Shown piece after piece: positions 34,535 to 42,943 of a DNA stretch of 64,000 nucleotides. The notes below the pieces were generated by a model that saw nothing but the letters and a program-made list of their open reading frames with translations, did no database searches and was not told the DNA's origin. How positions within the stretch are numbered: position 1 is the stretch's first letter; each line of letters starts with the position of its first letter. The translations under genes and the position numbers were made by a program. This DNA comes from Paenibacillus oralis (GTDB taxonomy: Bacteria > Bacillota > Bacilli > Paenibacillales > Paenibacillaceae). Location of the stretch: assembly GCF_003863965.1 (NCBI RefSeq), contig NZ_RRCN01000001.1, forward strand, positions 1,495,571 to 1,559,570, given 5' to 3'.

Positions 34535-36076
34535 ATGACACAGGAGAGAGACGCAAAAACGGCCGCTTGGAAGCGGATTGCCGAGCTGGTCGAGCGGCGG
34601 CGGGAAGCGTTGACGGAGTTGAGCGACCAGTTATGGGAGCTGGCCGAAACGAAATTCGAAGAGTTCGAATCGGCCGGGCTGCTCGCGGAGCGGCTGGAGC
34701 AGGAAGGGTTCACGGTGGCGTTTGGCACCGGCGGGCTGCCGACGGCATTTATGGCTTCGTACGGCAGCGGCCGGCCGGTGATTGCCCTCCTGGGCGAATA
34801 CGATGCGCTGCCGGGAATGAGCCAAATCGCGGGCGCCGCTATCCGCGAGCCGCTTAAACCCGGAGGCAGCGGGCACGGCTGCGGCCATCATTTGCTGGGC
34901 ACGGGTTCGCTCGCCGCGGCGGTGGCCCTGAAAGAATTTATGGCTGAAGCGGGGCTGCCCGGCACGGTCCGCTATTATGGGTGCCCGGCCGAGGAAGGCG
35001 GTTCCGGCAAGACGTTCCTGGTGCGGGAAGGCGCATTTGCCGACGTCGACGCGGCGCTGACCTGGCATCCGGGCTACGGCAACGCGGTCGTTTCCCAGAC
35101 GTCCTCGGCCAATTACCAGGTGCGCTACCGGTTTCAAGGGCGCAGCTCGCACGCGGCCGCCAGTCCCCATACGGGAAGGAGCGCCCTGGATGCGGTGGAG
35201 CTGATGAACGTCGGGGCCAACTATTTGCGGGAGCATGTCCCGCGGGAGGCCCAGTTCCATTACGCGGTCACGGATACGGGCGGATTCTCCCCGAACGTCG
35301 TGCAGGCGACCGCGGAAGTCGTGTATTTAATCCGCGCGCCCGAGGTCCGCCAAGTGGAGGAAATTTACGCGCGCATCAACGATATCGCCAAGGGAGCGGC
35401 GCTGATGACCGGAACGGAGGTGCAAATCGGCTTCGAAAAAGCCTGCTCCAATCTGATCCCGAACGTGACCGTGGAGCGGATCATGCAGCGGTGCTTTGAG
35501 GCGCTTGGCGTGCCGGCGTTTACGGAGGAGGAGCGGCGTTACGCCCGCGCCATACTGGAGACGCTGCGGCCGGATCCCGGGCCAACAGCGGATTCGCGGC
35601 AGGAGGCCGGCCAGATAGGCGATCCAAGACCAGAGGCCGGAGCGGCAACGGACCCGGAGGCTGGACCAGAAACGAACCCGGAGCCGAAATACGCTCCGGA
35701 TCAAGCCGCCCTGCCGGAGACACTCGATCCGTACCGCCCCGTGACCGGCCGGATGCTCGGTTCCACGGATGTCGCCGATGTCAGTTGGGTCGTCCCGACA
35801 GCCCAGCTCGAAACGGTCTGCTTCGCCGCCGATACGCCGTTTCACTCGTGGCAGATGGTCGCGCAAGGGAAGGCGGCGGCCGCCCATAAAGGCATGCTGC
35901 ATGCCGCCAAAGTGCTCGCGGCGACCGCGGCGGAGCTGCTGAAAGACCCGTCCGTCCTCGAAGAGGCGAAACGGGAGCTGCGCAGCCGGGGCGGTCTGGA
36001 GGGATACGCCTGCCCGATTCCCGCCCATGTCCTGCCGCCGGTGAAGCCCTATCCGGGAAACGGGCAGCTCCCCTGA
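34535..36076 (+). CDS. M20-family amidohydrolase (AbgB-like)
   Basis: 513 residues. M20D metal-site segments are present: ALLGEYDALPG, GSGHGCGHHLLGTGSLAAA, GCPAEEGGSGKTF, TWHPG, and near the C-terminus FHSWQMVAQGKAAAHKGM in form (FHSW, AAAAHKGM). Relatives include p-aminobenzoyl-glutamate hydrolase subunit B and other N-acyl/carbamoyl amidases. Between ~345 and ~398 lies an unusual low-complexity insert (DPGPTADSRQEAG, DPRPEAG, TDPEAGPETNPEP) with imperfect repeats, not expected in the family. The ATG at 34535 has no good ribosome site; coupling to the stop 6 nt upstream may provide initiation. Last gene of the operon; substrate unknown. Confidence 0.85.
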   Translation: MTQERDAKTAAWKRIAELVERRREALTELSDQLWELAETKFEEFESAGLLAERLEQEGFTVAFGTGGLPTAFMASYGSGRPVIALLGEYDALPGMSQIAGAAIREPLKPGGSGHGCGHHLLGTGSLAAAVALKEFMAEAGLPGTVRYYGCPAEEGGSGKTFLVREGAFADVDAALTWHPGYGNAVVSQTSSANYQVRYRFQGRSSHAAASPHTGRSALDAVELMNVGANYLREHVPREAQFHYAVTDTGGFSPNVVQATAEVVYLIRAPEVRQVEEIYARINDIAKGAALMTGTEVQIGFEKACSNLIPNVTVERIMQRCFEALGVPAFTEEERRYARAILETLRPDPGPTADSRQEAGQIGDPRPEAGAATDPEAGPETNPEPKYAPDQAALPETLDPYRPVTGRMLGSTDVADVSWVVPTAQLETVCFAADTPFHSWQMVAQGKAAAAHKGMLHAAKVLAATAAELLKDPSVLEEAKRELRSRGGLEGYACPIPAHVLPPVKPYPGNGQLP

Positions 36077-36146
36077 ACCAAAACACAAAGCACCAAAGCC
36101 GCCAATTAATGCATGACGGCATTGGTGCTTTGCCTTTAACTTGAAG

Positions 36147-36331
36147 CTAACGGTTGCCACAAGCGCTATTTGTTCCAAAAACGGTGATTTCAAATTCTAA
36201 CGGTTGCCCTGGCGCTTATTTCACTTAAAGTCGGCTAATTTCGCTTAGATCCAGGCAAATAACCGCGCTCACAACCGTTAGAATTTTGAAAAGGGCTTTT
36301 TTCGTCAAATAGCCGCTGCCACAACCGTTAG
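36147..36331. repeat. Four-armed intergenic palindrome, copy C
   Basis: Direct arms start CTAACGGTTGCC at 36147 and 36197 (50 nt apart). Inverted arms ending CACAACCGTTAG follow at 36256-36281 and 36306-36331 (50 nt apart). Total 185 bp, the same as copies A and B. The segments between arms 1-2 and 3-4 are also partly complementary. It lies between convergent genes. Confidence 0.75.
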
Positions 36332-36340
36332 ATTTTTCGT

Positions 36341-36388
36341 GCTTTAACTTACTTTAACTTACTTTAACTTGCTTTAACTTGCTTTAAC
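36341..36388. repeat. 10-bp tandem repeat (CTTTAACTTR)
   Basis: Nearly five consecutive units of (G/A)CTTTAACTT directly follow repeat C. A simple slippage-prone array. Confidence 0.8.
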
Positions 36389-36463
36389 GCGCTTCCACAC
36401 ACTCGCACTCATTCCCTCGGACTGCATAAGCGCATCGGGAGCTTCCGCCCCATACGCGTTACA

Positions 36464-38782
36464 TTACATCCCCGGCTCGGTCCCCCAAACGAGCGTGCCG
36501 TTCCGGTACAGCGTCACGCGATCCCAATCGGCAAACGAGGTGTGGGCCCCATCGTAAGAATAATCATCGAGCTCGTTGTAGTTCGTCCAGTCGGTCTTGT
36601 TGATCCGCGTCTGGATCTCGCCACTGTTGCCGCCCGCCGCGATGCTGCCGGCTGCTGGGGAGAACGACAGCTCCAGATAATAGTCCGCTCCCGAACGGGC
36701 CTCGTCCAGCTTCACCAGACTGCCGCTGATGTTCGAGCCGCCGACCTGCGCATAATCGCAGTGGAATTGCTGCGGTTTGTCCCCATCGATCGTGTACCAG
36801 TACCGGAGCGTCAGCTCGCTCAGCGACACCGCTTCCTCGCTCTGGTTGACGATGCGGAAATGCGGCTTCAAATGGTTGTCGCCCGCATTGGAATCGGCGG
36901 CCCGGTACTGCACCGCCAGGTCGCCGGGCTCCGGCGTGGGGGTCTCCCGCGGCGTCGCGCTGACTTCCGCCGAGTCCCGGCTTTCGCCCACGCTGTTGAA
37001 GGCGCTGACCTTGTAATAATACGTCTGGCCGTTGACCAAGCCGGCATCGGTATACACCGCAGCCGTGACCCCTTGGGCCACCGTCACATACGGCCCGCCG
37101 CTTTGCTCCGCCCGCTTCACATGGTACCCGGACGCCCCGTTGGCCGCGCCCCAGCTCAGCGTCACCCGCTGATCGCCGGCTGCCGCCCGGACGTTCGCCG
37201 GCACCGCCGGAACTTGCGGCTGCGCAGCGTCGACAATCGCCCAGTACGTCGGCTTGGACTGCAGCCGCTCATCGAACAGCAGCGGCCAATTGTTGCGGTT
37301 CACCGGGTACTTGCGGAGCCAGGAGTTTCCGTCGTCTTTGCCCCAGATCGTCACGTTGTCGATCAGGTCGCTATGTTTTCTGAAAATGTCGAACAGCTGT
37401 TGGTAACGGGTCGCTTGCTTTTGCGCGACGCTGTCCGGCAATGTGTCGTAACGCTGATTGGTGTTCGTATACACATCGATGTCCAATTCGGTGATTTCCG
37501 TCTTAAGTCCAAGCTCGGCAAATTTGAGGATCGAGTTTTCGATCTCGCTCATCTGCGGCCAGTCGATGTTGATATGTGTTTGATGCCCTACCCCGTGAAC
37601 GGGAATGCCTTTCTCCTGCAGCCGCTTCACCAGGTTGTACAAAGCCTGGCTCTTGGCCGGCTCGTGCGTGTTGTAGTCGTTGATGAACAGCACGGCGTCG
37701 GGATCGGCTTCATGCGCATAAATAAAGGCCTTCTCGATGTATTCTTCGCCGGCGATCTGGTACCACAGGCTGCGGCGCAACCCATCAGACTGGCCGGTAT
37801 CAATCACCTCATTGACAACGTCCCAGGCATAGATTGCGTCTTTGTACCGGCCCATAACCGTTTTGATGTGGTTTTCCATCCGCTGGAACAACACGTCTTT
37901 GCTGACCAGATTGCCGCTCTCGTCCCGGAAAACCCAATCCGGGGTCTGATTGTGCCACACAAGCGCATGCCCCCGCACCTGCTGGCCGTTGTCCTGCGCA
38001 AATTGCACGGCCGCGTCCGCCTCGGTGAAGCGGAACTGGCCTTCCGCCGGTTCGGTGCTGTCCCACTTCAGCACATTGCCCGGCGTTACGCTGTTGAAAT
38101 GCTTGGCCAAAAGTTGTCTGTCCGGCTCCTGGTAAAGCTCGGAATTTTCAAAAGCGGCCCCGAACAGGAAATCGTCCGCAAATACGTCCTTGAGCGACGG
38201 AATCCCGTCTTCGATGACGATCGGGTCGGAGTCTGGCAGCCGCTCCAGCGCAAAATCGTCCAGATAAAACGACTGCGTCGGCTGATCCGGAATTTCAAAG
38301 TATATGGACAGTTGATCCCCCGGTTCGCGGTATTTGTACTCCGCCCGCAGCTCTAACCAGCGGCTGGCCGAAGCGGTGCCGTTTGCGATTTGCTCGTAGT
38401 GCGCATCGCTCCCTGCCGTACGCTGCATAGTCATGTACACCCGGCTGTCCGGGGAACCGGCCGGCAGCTTGATCCAGCCCGAAAACACGTACGTTTTCCC
38501 GAATTCCATCTGCGCCGTCACGTCCAGCGTCACCCCATGCCAACCCTTGCTGCGATCGGCCACCTTCAATCCGTAAGCTCCGCTGCGGGCCGCTTCGGCC
38601 ACCGCCGTCAACGTCTCCTCCGCACTGCGTCCGGTCCACCCCTGGGCCGTACCGTCCTCAAAATCGCTCTGCACCAGGACGGTATTCTCCGCCTGGGCGT
38701 CCGGCAGCGCATAGAAGTACGCGCCAACCAAACTTATAATCCAAAACAAGCTTAACACTTTACGTAAAAACCGTTTCTTCAT
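36464..38782 (-). CDS. Secreted GH10 endo-1,4-beta-xylanase with CBM22-like, FN3 and CBM3 modules
   Basis: 772 residues from ATG 38782 (GGAGGAG upstream; further in-frame ATGs upstream lack a site). The signal peptide ends near LPDAQAEN. Residues ~32-185 are a CBM22/CBM4_9-type xylan-binding module (SDFEDGTAQGWTGR, FYLDDFALERL). Residues ~195-530 are the GH10 barrel: HALVWHNQTPDW, WDVVNEVID (acid/base Glu), GVGHQTHINIDWP, TEITELDIDVY (nucleophile Glu) and TIWGKDDGNSWLR. One FN3 (~540-625) and a C-terminal CBM3 (~630-772) follow. The FN3 and CBM3 resemble those of the GH6 enzyme at 20.4 kb. It cleaves xylan outside the cell. Confidence 0.95.
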   Translation of the reverse strand: MKKRFLRKVLSLFWIISLVGAYFYALPDAQAENTVLVQSDFEDGTAQGWTGRSAEETLTAVAEAARSGAYGLKVADRSKGWHGVTLDVTAQMEFGKTYVFSGWIKLPAGSPDSRVYMTMQRTAGSDAHYEQIANGTASASRWLELRAEYKYREPGDQLSIYFEIPDQPTQSFYLDDFALERLPDSDPIVIEDGIPSLKDVFADDFLFGAAFENSELYQEPDRQLLAKHFNSVTPGNVLKWDSTEPAEGQFRFTEADAAVQFAQDNGQQVRGHALVWHNQTPDWVFRDESGNLVSKDVLFQRMENHIKTVMGRYKDAIYAWDVVNEVIDTGQSDGLRRSLWYQIAGEEYIEKAFIYAHEADPDAVLFINDYNTHEPAKSQALYNLVKRLQEKGIPVHGVGHQTHINIDWPQMSEIENSILKFAELGLKTEITELDIDVYTNTNQRYDTLPDSVAQKQATRYQQLFDIFRKHSDLIDNVTIWGKDDGNSWLRKYPVNRNNWPLLFDERLQSKPTYWAIVDAAQPQVPAVPANVRAAAGDQRVTLSWGAANGASGYHVKRAEQSGGPYVTVAQGVTAAVYTDAGLVNGQTYYYKVSAFNSVGESRDSAEVSATPRETPTPEPGDLAVQYRAADSNAGDNHLKPHFRIVNQSEEAVSLSELTLRYWYTIDGDKPQQFHCDYAQVGGSNISGSLVKLDEARSGADYYLELSFSPAAGSIAAGGNSGEIQTRINKTDWTNYNELDDYSYDGAHTSFADWDRVTLYRNGTLVWGTEPGM

Positions 38783-39565
38783 CGTCTTTCTCCTCCGTTC
38801 GCGAAAAAATGAGTTGATTCCCGCTTTTTTAATATCAATTTCACGCTCCTTTTTACTTTTTGGCATGGCTCTGCAAATGGAAACATCATCTCCTTTCATA
38901 TAAAACGCTTCCATATCTATAATAATCCTATAAGGCTTGTACGAGATTTGTCAATCAGATTTTTCCAACTAACCCATATATTAAATACCCAAAATTATTC
39001 ATAACAATTTTTTGTTTTTTCTCTTGCCCTTTCCCATATGTCCTGCTAATATAAGGACAGCGTTATTTTGGAAAGCTAATATTCAAGTATATTTTCGGGT
39101 CTTTCCAAGCAGATAATTTTTGACCACTTTCCTCGGAGAGTTAAGGCCATACGGACAGCCGGGTCAAATGCCGATTGGCAACTTTTGTTGCCTTATTGAT
39201 TGAGTTAAAAGCTCAAATTTTATAAGTTGGTTACTTTACAACCGGTGCATATCGCACATCAACTTGTGAAACGGTCAATAAGAGTGGTAAAGGCGATTAT
39301 TTGCTAAATAGACTCTGAACCTAACATGATGTATTTGAATATTAAGGACTTTTCCATAAAAAGCGCGCGTTTTATGGCTGGCTGGCGAGCGTTTTACGGA
39401 CGTTTATGTCGTTCCGTCCCGTCATGACCGGAGTTATCTTAATATTTGACTATATCGAAGACAAGTGGTGCGCACCTATGCGTTCATTACTTGTTTTTTT
39501 ATTTGCAAATTTCGCGAAACCAACAAAGCAGCACAAAAATTTACCGGGTTAGGGGAAATGGAACA
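38783..39565. other. AT-rich intergenic region, no gene recognised
   Basis: About 780 nt between the divergent xylanase and carboxynorspermidine synthase genes. A hairpin GGCAAC TTTT GTTGCC lies at 39177-39192 and another weak one (AAAAGCGCGC ... GCGAGCGTTTT) near 39358-39396. Both could belong to a structured leader of the polyamine genes, but no known RNA class matched. Confidence 0.4.
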
Positions 39566-40816
39566 ATGGGAAAAGCGCTTATTATCGGAGCCGGCGGAGT
39601 TGCTTCCGTGGCCATTCACAAATGTGTTCAAAACAGCGAAGTATTTGAGGAAATCTGCATCGCCAGCCGCACGAAATCCAAATGTGACGAATTGAAAGCC
39701 AAGCTGGATGGCGGCAAAACGAAAATTACGACAGCTCAAGTAGATGCCAACAATGTTGAAGAGCTGATCGCCCTGATCAACGAAGTGAAACCGGACATCG
39801 TCATGAACCTGGCGCTGCCTTATCAAGATTTAACGATCATGGACGCCTGCCTGGCGACGAAAACACACTACATGGATACAGCGAACTACGAACCGGAAGA
39901 CACCGCGAAATTCGAATACAAATGGCAGTGGGAATACCGCGAGCGCTTTGAGAAAGCCGGCATTACCGCCCTGCTCGGCAGCGGCTTCGACCCTGGCGTG
40001 ACCGGCGTATTTTCCGCTTACGCTCTGAAGCATCATTTTGACGAAATCGAATATATCGACATTCTCGACTGCAACGCCGGCGATCATGGCTATCCTTTTG
40101 CCACCAACTTCAACCCGGAAATCAACATCCGCGAAGTTTCGGCCAACGGAAGATACTGGGAAAAAGGCGAGTGGATCGAAACCCAACCGATGGAGATCAA
40201 ACGGGTCTACGACTTCCCTGAAGTCGGCGAAAAAGATATGTATCTGCTGTACCACGAAGAATTGGAATCCCTTGCGGTTAACATTCCCGGGCTGAAGCGG
40301 ATCCGCTTCTTCATGACCTTTGGTCAAAGTTATCTGACACACCTGAAGGCGCTCGAAAATGTCGGCATGACCTCGATCGAGCCGATCGAATTCGAAGGCA
40401 AGCAGATCATTCCGCTGCAATTCCTGAAAGCCGTGCTGCCGGATCCGGCTTCCCTGGGACCGCGCACGAAAGGCAAAACGAACATCGGCTGTATTTTCAA
40501 AGGCAAAAAAGACGGCAAAGATAAAACTTACTACGTATACAACGTTTGCGACCATGAAGCATGCTATAAGGAAGTGGGTTCCCAGGCCGTTTCTTACACC
40601 ACCGGCGTTCCGGCCATGATCGGCGCCATGATGATCCTTCAAGGACACTGGAACAAACCGGGCGTGTACAACATCGAAGAGTTCAATCCGGATCCGTTCA
40701 TGGACGCGCTGAACCAATGGGGTCTGCCGTGGCAAGAAAGCTTTAACCCGGTGCCCGTAGACGAGTATCCTTCGGAAGAAGATACGAAAAAAGTGTTGGA
40801 AACGGAGCTCGTCTAA
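39566..40816 (+). CDS. Carboxynorspermidine synthase (saccharopine dehydrogenase family)
   Basis: 416 residues. The N-terminal Rossmann motif GKALIIGAGGVASVA binds NADPH. Family segments include VDANNVEELIALI, LPYQDLTIMDACL, HYMDTANYEP, LLGSGFDPGVTGVFSAYA and ILDCNAGDHGYPFATNFNPE, the last typical of carboxynorspermidine dehydrogenase. It condenses aspartate semialdehyde with putrescine or diaminopropane to carboxyspermidine or carboxynorspermidine. The start at 39566 is preferred at the Rossmann strand; AGGGGAAA lies upstream. It is followed after 4 nt by nspC, so the two form an operon for polyamine synthesis. Confidence 0.93.
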   Translation: MGKALIIGAGGVASVAIHKCVQNSEVFEEICIASRTKSKCDELKAKLDGGKTKITTAQVDANNVEELIALINEVKPDIVMNLALPYQDLTIMDACLATKTHYMDTANYEPEDTAKFEYKWQWEYRERFEKAGITALLGSGFDPGVTGVFSAYALKHHFDEIEYIDILDCNAGDHGYPFATNFNPEINIREVSANGRYWEKGEWIETQPMEIKRVYDFPEVGEKDMYLLYHEELESLAVNIPGLKRIRFFMTFGQSYLTHLKALENVGMTSIEPIEFEGKQIIPLQFLKAVLPDPASLGPRTKGKTNIGCIFKGKKDGKDKTYYVYNVCDHEACYKEVGSQAVSYTTGVPAMIGAMMILQGHWNKPGVYNIEEFNPDPFMDALNQWGLPWQESFNPVPVDEYPSEEDTKKVLETELV

Positions 40817-40820
40817 TCCG

Positions 40821-41948
40821 ATGCGTTTTGAGGAACTGCCTACCCCTTGCTACGTAGTGGATGAAGCCCTTTTGGAAAAAAACCTCCGCATCCTCAGCGG
40901 GGTCATGGAGCGCACCGGCGCGAAAATTATTTTGGCGCAAAAAGCGTTCTCGATGTACACCCTGTATCCGCTGATCGGAGAGTATTTGAGCGGTACGGCG
41001 GCCAGCGGATTGTATGAAGCGCGGCTGGGGCACGAGGAGATGGGGAAAGAGAACCATGTCTTCTCCCCGGCCTACCGCGAAGATCAGATCGACGAAATTA
41101 TCAGGCTGTGTGATCATATTATTTTCAATTCGTTTTCCCAAGTGGAAAGATATCGCGATAAAGTGCTCGCCGCCGGCAAAAAAATCGGACTCCGCATCAA
41201 TCCCGAATGCTCCACGCAAGTCGGGCACGATATCTACAATCCGTGTGCGGTAGGTTCCCGGTTCGGTGTGACGATCGAGCATTTCCGCCCCGAGCAACTG
41301 GACGGGATTTCCGGATTGCATTTTCACACGCTTTGCCAGCAGAATTCGGATGATTTGGCCGTCACGCTGGATGCGATTGAAGAGAAGTTCGGACCGTGGC
41401 TGTCGCAGCTGGAGTGGATCAACTTCGGCGGCGGCCACCATATCACCCGCGAGGATTACGATATCCCTCTGCTGGAACAATGCATCAAACGGATGCAGGA
41501 CAAATACGGCTTGCAGGTGTACCTGGAGCCCGGAGAAGCCGTGGCCTTGAATGCCGGTTACCTGGTTACGACCGTGCTGGACACGATGCAAAACGGCATG
41601 GATATCGCTATCCTTGACACGTCGGCCTCGTGCCACATGCCCGATGTGCTCGAAATGCCATATCGCCCGCCGCTGCTCGGCTCCGGGGAACCGGGCGAGA
41701 AGCCGTACACGTACCGGCTGGGCGGGCCAACCTGCCTGTCCGGCGATACGATCGGCGACTATTCGTTTGATCAGCCATTGAAGAACGGCGACCGGCTGGT
41801 GTTCGGCGACATGGCGATCTATTCGATGGTGAAGAACACCACGTTCAACGGCATGCCGCTTCCCGCCCTTGTGGTCCAGCACAAGGACGGCGATTGCGAA
41901 GTTCTGCATGAGTTCGGATATGAGGATTTTAAGATGAGATTGGCTTAA
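40821..41948 (+). CDS. nspC: Carboxynorspermidine decarboxylase
   Basis: 375 residues of the alanine racemase-fold (group IV) decarboxylases. The PLP Lys is Lys41 in ILAQKAFS. Other landmarks: GLRINPECSTQVGHDIYNPC, GLHFHTLCQQNSDDL, NFGGGHHITREDYD, YLEPGEAVALNAGY and GGPTCLSGDTIGDY with the active-site Cys. It decarboxylates carboxyspermidine/carboxynorspermidine to the triamine. With the preceding gene it gives the SAM-independent spermidine route common in bacteria lacking SpeD/SpeE. Confidence 0.95.
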   Translation: MRFEELPTPCYVVDEALLEKNLRILSGVMERTGAKIILAQKAFSMYTLYPLIGEYLSGTAASGLYEARLGHEEMGKENHVFSPAYREDQIDEIIRLCDHIIFNSFSQVERYRDKVLAAGKKIGLRINPECSTQVGHDIYNPCAVGSRFGVTIEHFRPEQLDGISGLHFHTLCQQNSDDLAVTLDAIEEKFGPWLSQLEWINFGGGHHITREDYDIPLLEQCIKRMQDKYGLQVYLEPGEAVALNAGYLVTTVLDTMQNGMDIAILDTSASCHMPDVLEMPYRPPLLGSGEPGEKPYTYRLGGPTCLSGDTIGDYSFDQPLKNGDRLVFGDMAIYSMVKNTTFNGMPLPALVVQHKDGDCEVLHEFGYEDFKMRLA

Positions 41949-42093
41949 AGAAGCGATGATCCCCTTCAAATTATTGGAGGGGATTTTTTGGGGTTCAACC
42001 TGGCAATCGGTGCATTGCATGACGGCCGGTTACCGGAACGAAACGGGAACGGCCGAGCAGCGTGGGGTTGCGTCGGGTTGCGCCGGCCCTCAA

Positions 42094-42292
42094 AATAGCG
42101 GTACTTTATGTACTTATTTCCTGGACCCTTGCATGTTCATCTCCATTAGCGGCATTTTATGTACTTATTTTCCTATGAATGGTTCAGAACACGGGTATTT
42201 CCTTGCGGCGGGGGGAAATAGCGACATTAATTGCTCCTATTTCTCTCCAATGGACTGATATCCCGGGAATAACGACACTTTTGGGTCTTAAT
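42094..42292. repeat. Four-armed intergenic palindrome, copy D
   Basis: Direct arms start AATAGCGGTAC (42094) and ATTAGCGGCAT (42145), 51 nt apart. Two weaker inverted arms start GGAAATAGCGACA (42214) and GGAATAACGACAC (42266), 52 nt apart. Span ~199 bp. Architecture matches copies A-C; sequence differs. It lies between convergent genes. Confidence 0.55.
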
Positions 42293-42317
42293 TTTGGGGA
42301 TGCTACCATAACTTGCT

Positions 42318-42755
42318 TCAAGCATCCTCTAATATGCTCTTTATTTTTTGCAAATCTTTACGATTTGCTTTTTTCATCATCGCGGACATAAACGGAGCGA
42401 ACACCTTTGAAAATCCGCTCGGATTCCCCCGGTTGCGAAGCGTCATTCGGGTGGAATGACCGCCGATGGATTCCCAAGTATAGATGGTCTCCATCGGAAA
42501 AGGTCCCTCCGCGGTTTTCATGACAAGCTTTTCACCCGGGATATATTCCGTGACTTGATAAACATACGCGAGTTCCCTTCCCAGAAACCGGGCTTTAAAG
42601 GCCACTTGAGAGCCGACCCTTAACGGAGATTCGGTTCTCCATTCGGCCGACTCGATATTTTCATACCATTCCGGCGCATGGTTGGGATTAGCGGCATAGT
42701 CTGAAACTTTGTCACGAGGAGATTGGATGATGATTTCCGTAAATACGTCTACCAC
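42318..42755 (-). CDS. SRPBCC (START-like) family protein
   Basis: 145 residues of the polyketide cyclase/SRPBCC fold: [26 protein letters not shown] at the N-terminus in form (key parts [18 protein letters not shown]), [19 protein letters not shown] and a long C-terminal helix. The fold binds hydrophobic ligands; the role is unknown. The start is GTG 42755 with GGGAGG upstream. It is divergent from the FAD oxidoreductase whose promoter palindrome lies 110 nt away, so shared control is possible. Confidence 0.8.
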   Translation of the reverse strand: MVDVFTEIIIQSPRDKVSDYAANPNHAPEWYENIESAEWRTESPLRVGSQVAFKARFLGRELAYVYQVTEYIPGEKLVMKTAEGPFPMETIYTWESIGGHSTRMTLRNRGNPSGFSKVFAPFMSAMMKKANRKDLQKIKSILEDA

Positions 42756-42842
42756 TTCTTACGCCTCCCACGAGTGCAGTGCCGCTACTTTCTTTTCCTA
42801 ATTAGTTTGGTTTTGGCGTTTCGCGATTATACATATTTTCAC

Positions 42843-42905
42843 TTGACACTTAACGAGGAAATACGTTAATTTAAAAACAAACCGATGGTTTGTTTTTAAA
42901 TTAAC
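42843..42905 (+). promoter_or_regulatory. Promoter with 41-bp perfect-arm palindrome (TetR-type operator)
   Basis: TTGACA (42843-42848), 18 nt, TAATTT (42867-42872). The -10 overlaps a palindrome with 19-bp perfect arms, GTTAATTTAAAAACAAACC at 42865-42883 and its complement at 42887-42905, separated by GAT. Its core ACAAACCGATGGTTTGT (42877-42893) matches 14 of 17 positions of the TetR operator at 9519-9535. Confidence 0.7.
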
Positions 42906-42943
42906 CAGCTGGAGCGATAAATCAAATAAAAGGGGATGGAACC

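Noticed and set aside
36341..36388. Short direct repeats that might suggest a CRISPR array (also 18912-18967 and 63703-63742)
   Set aside because: Units are contiguous 8-14 bp with no spacers, and no cas genes are present.
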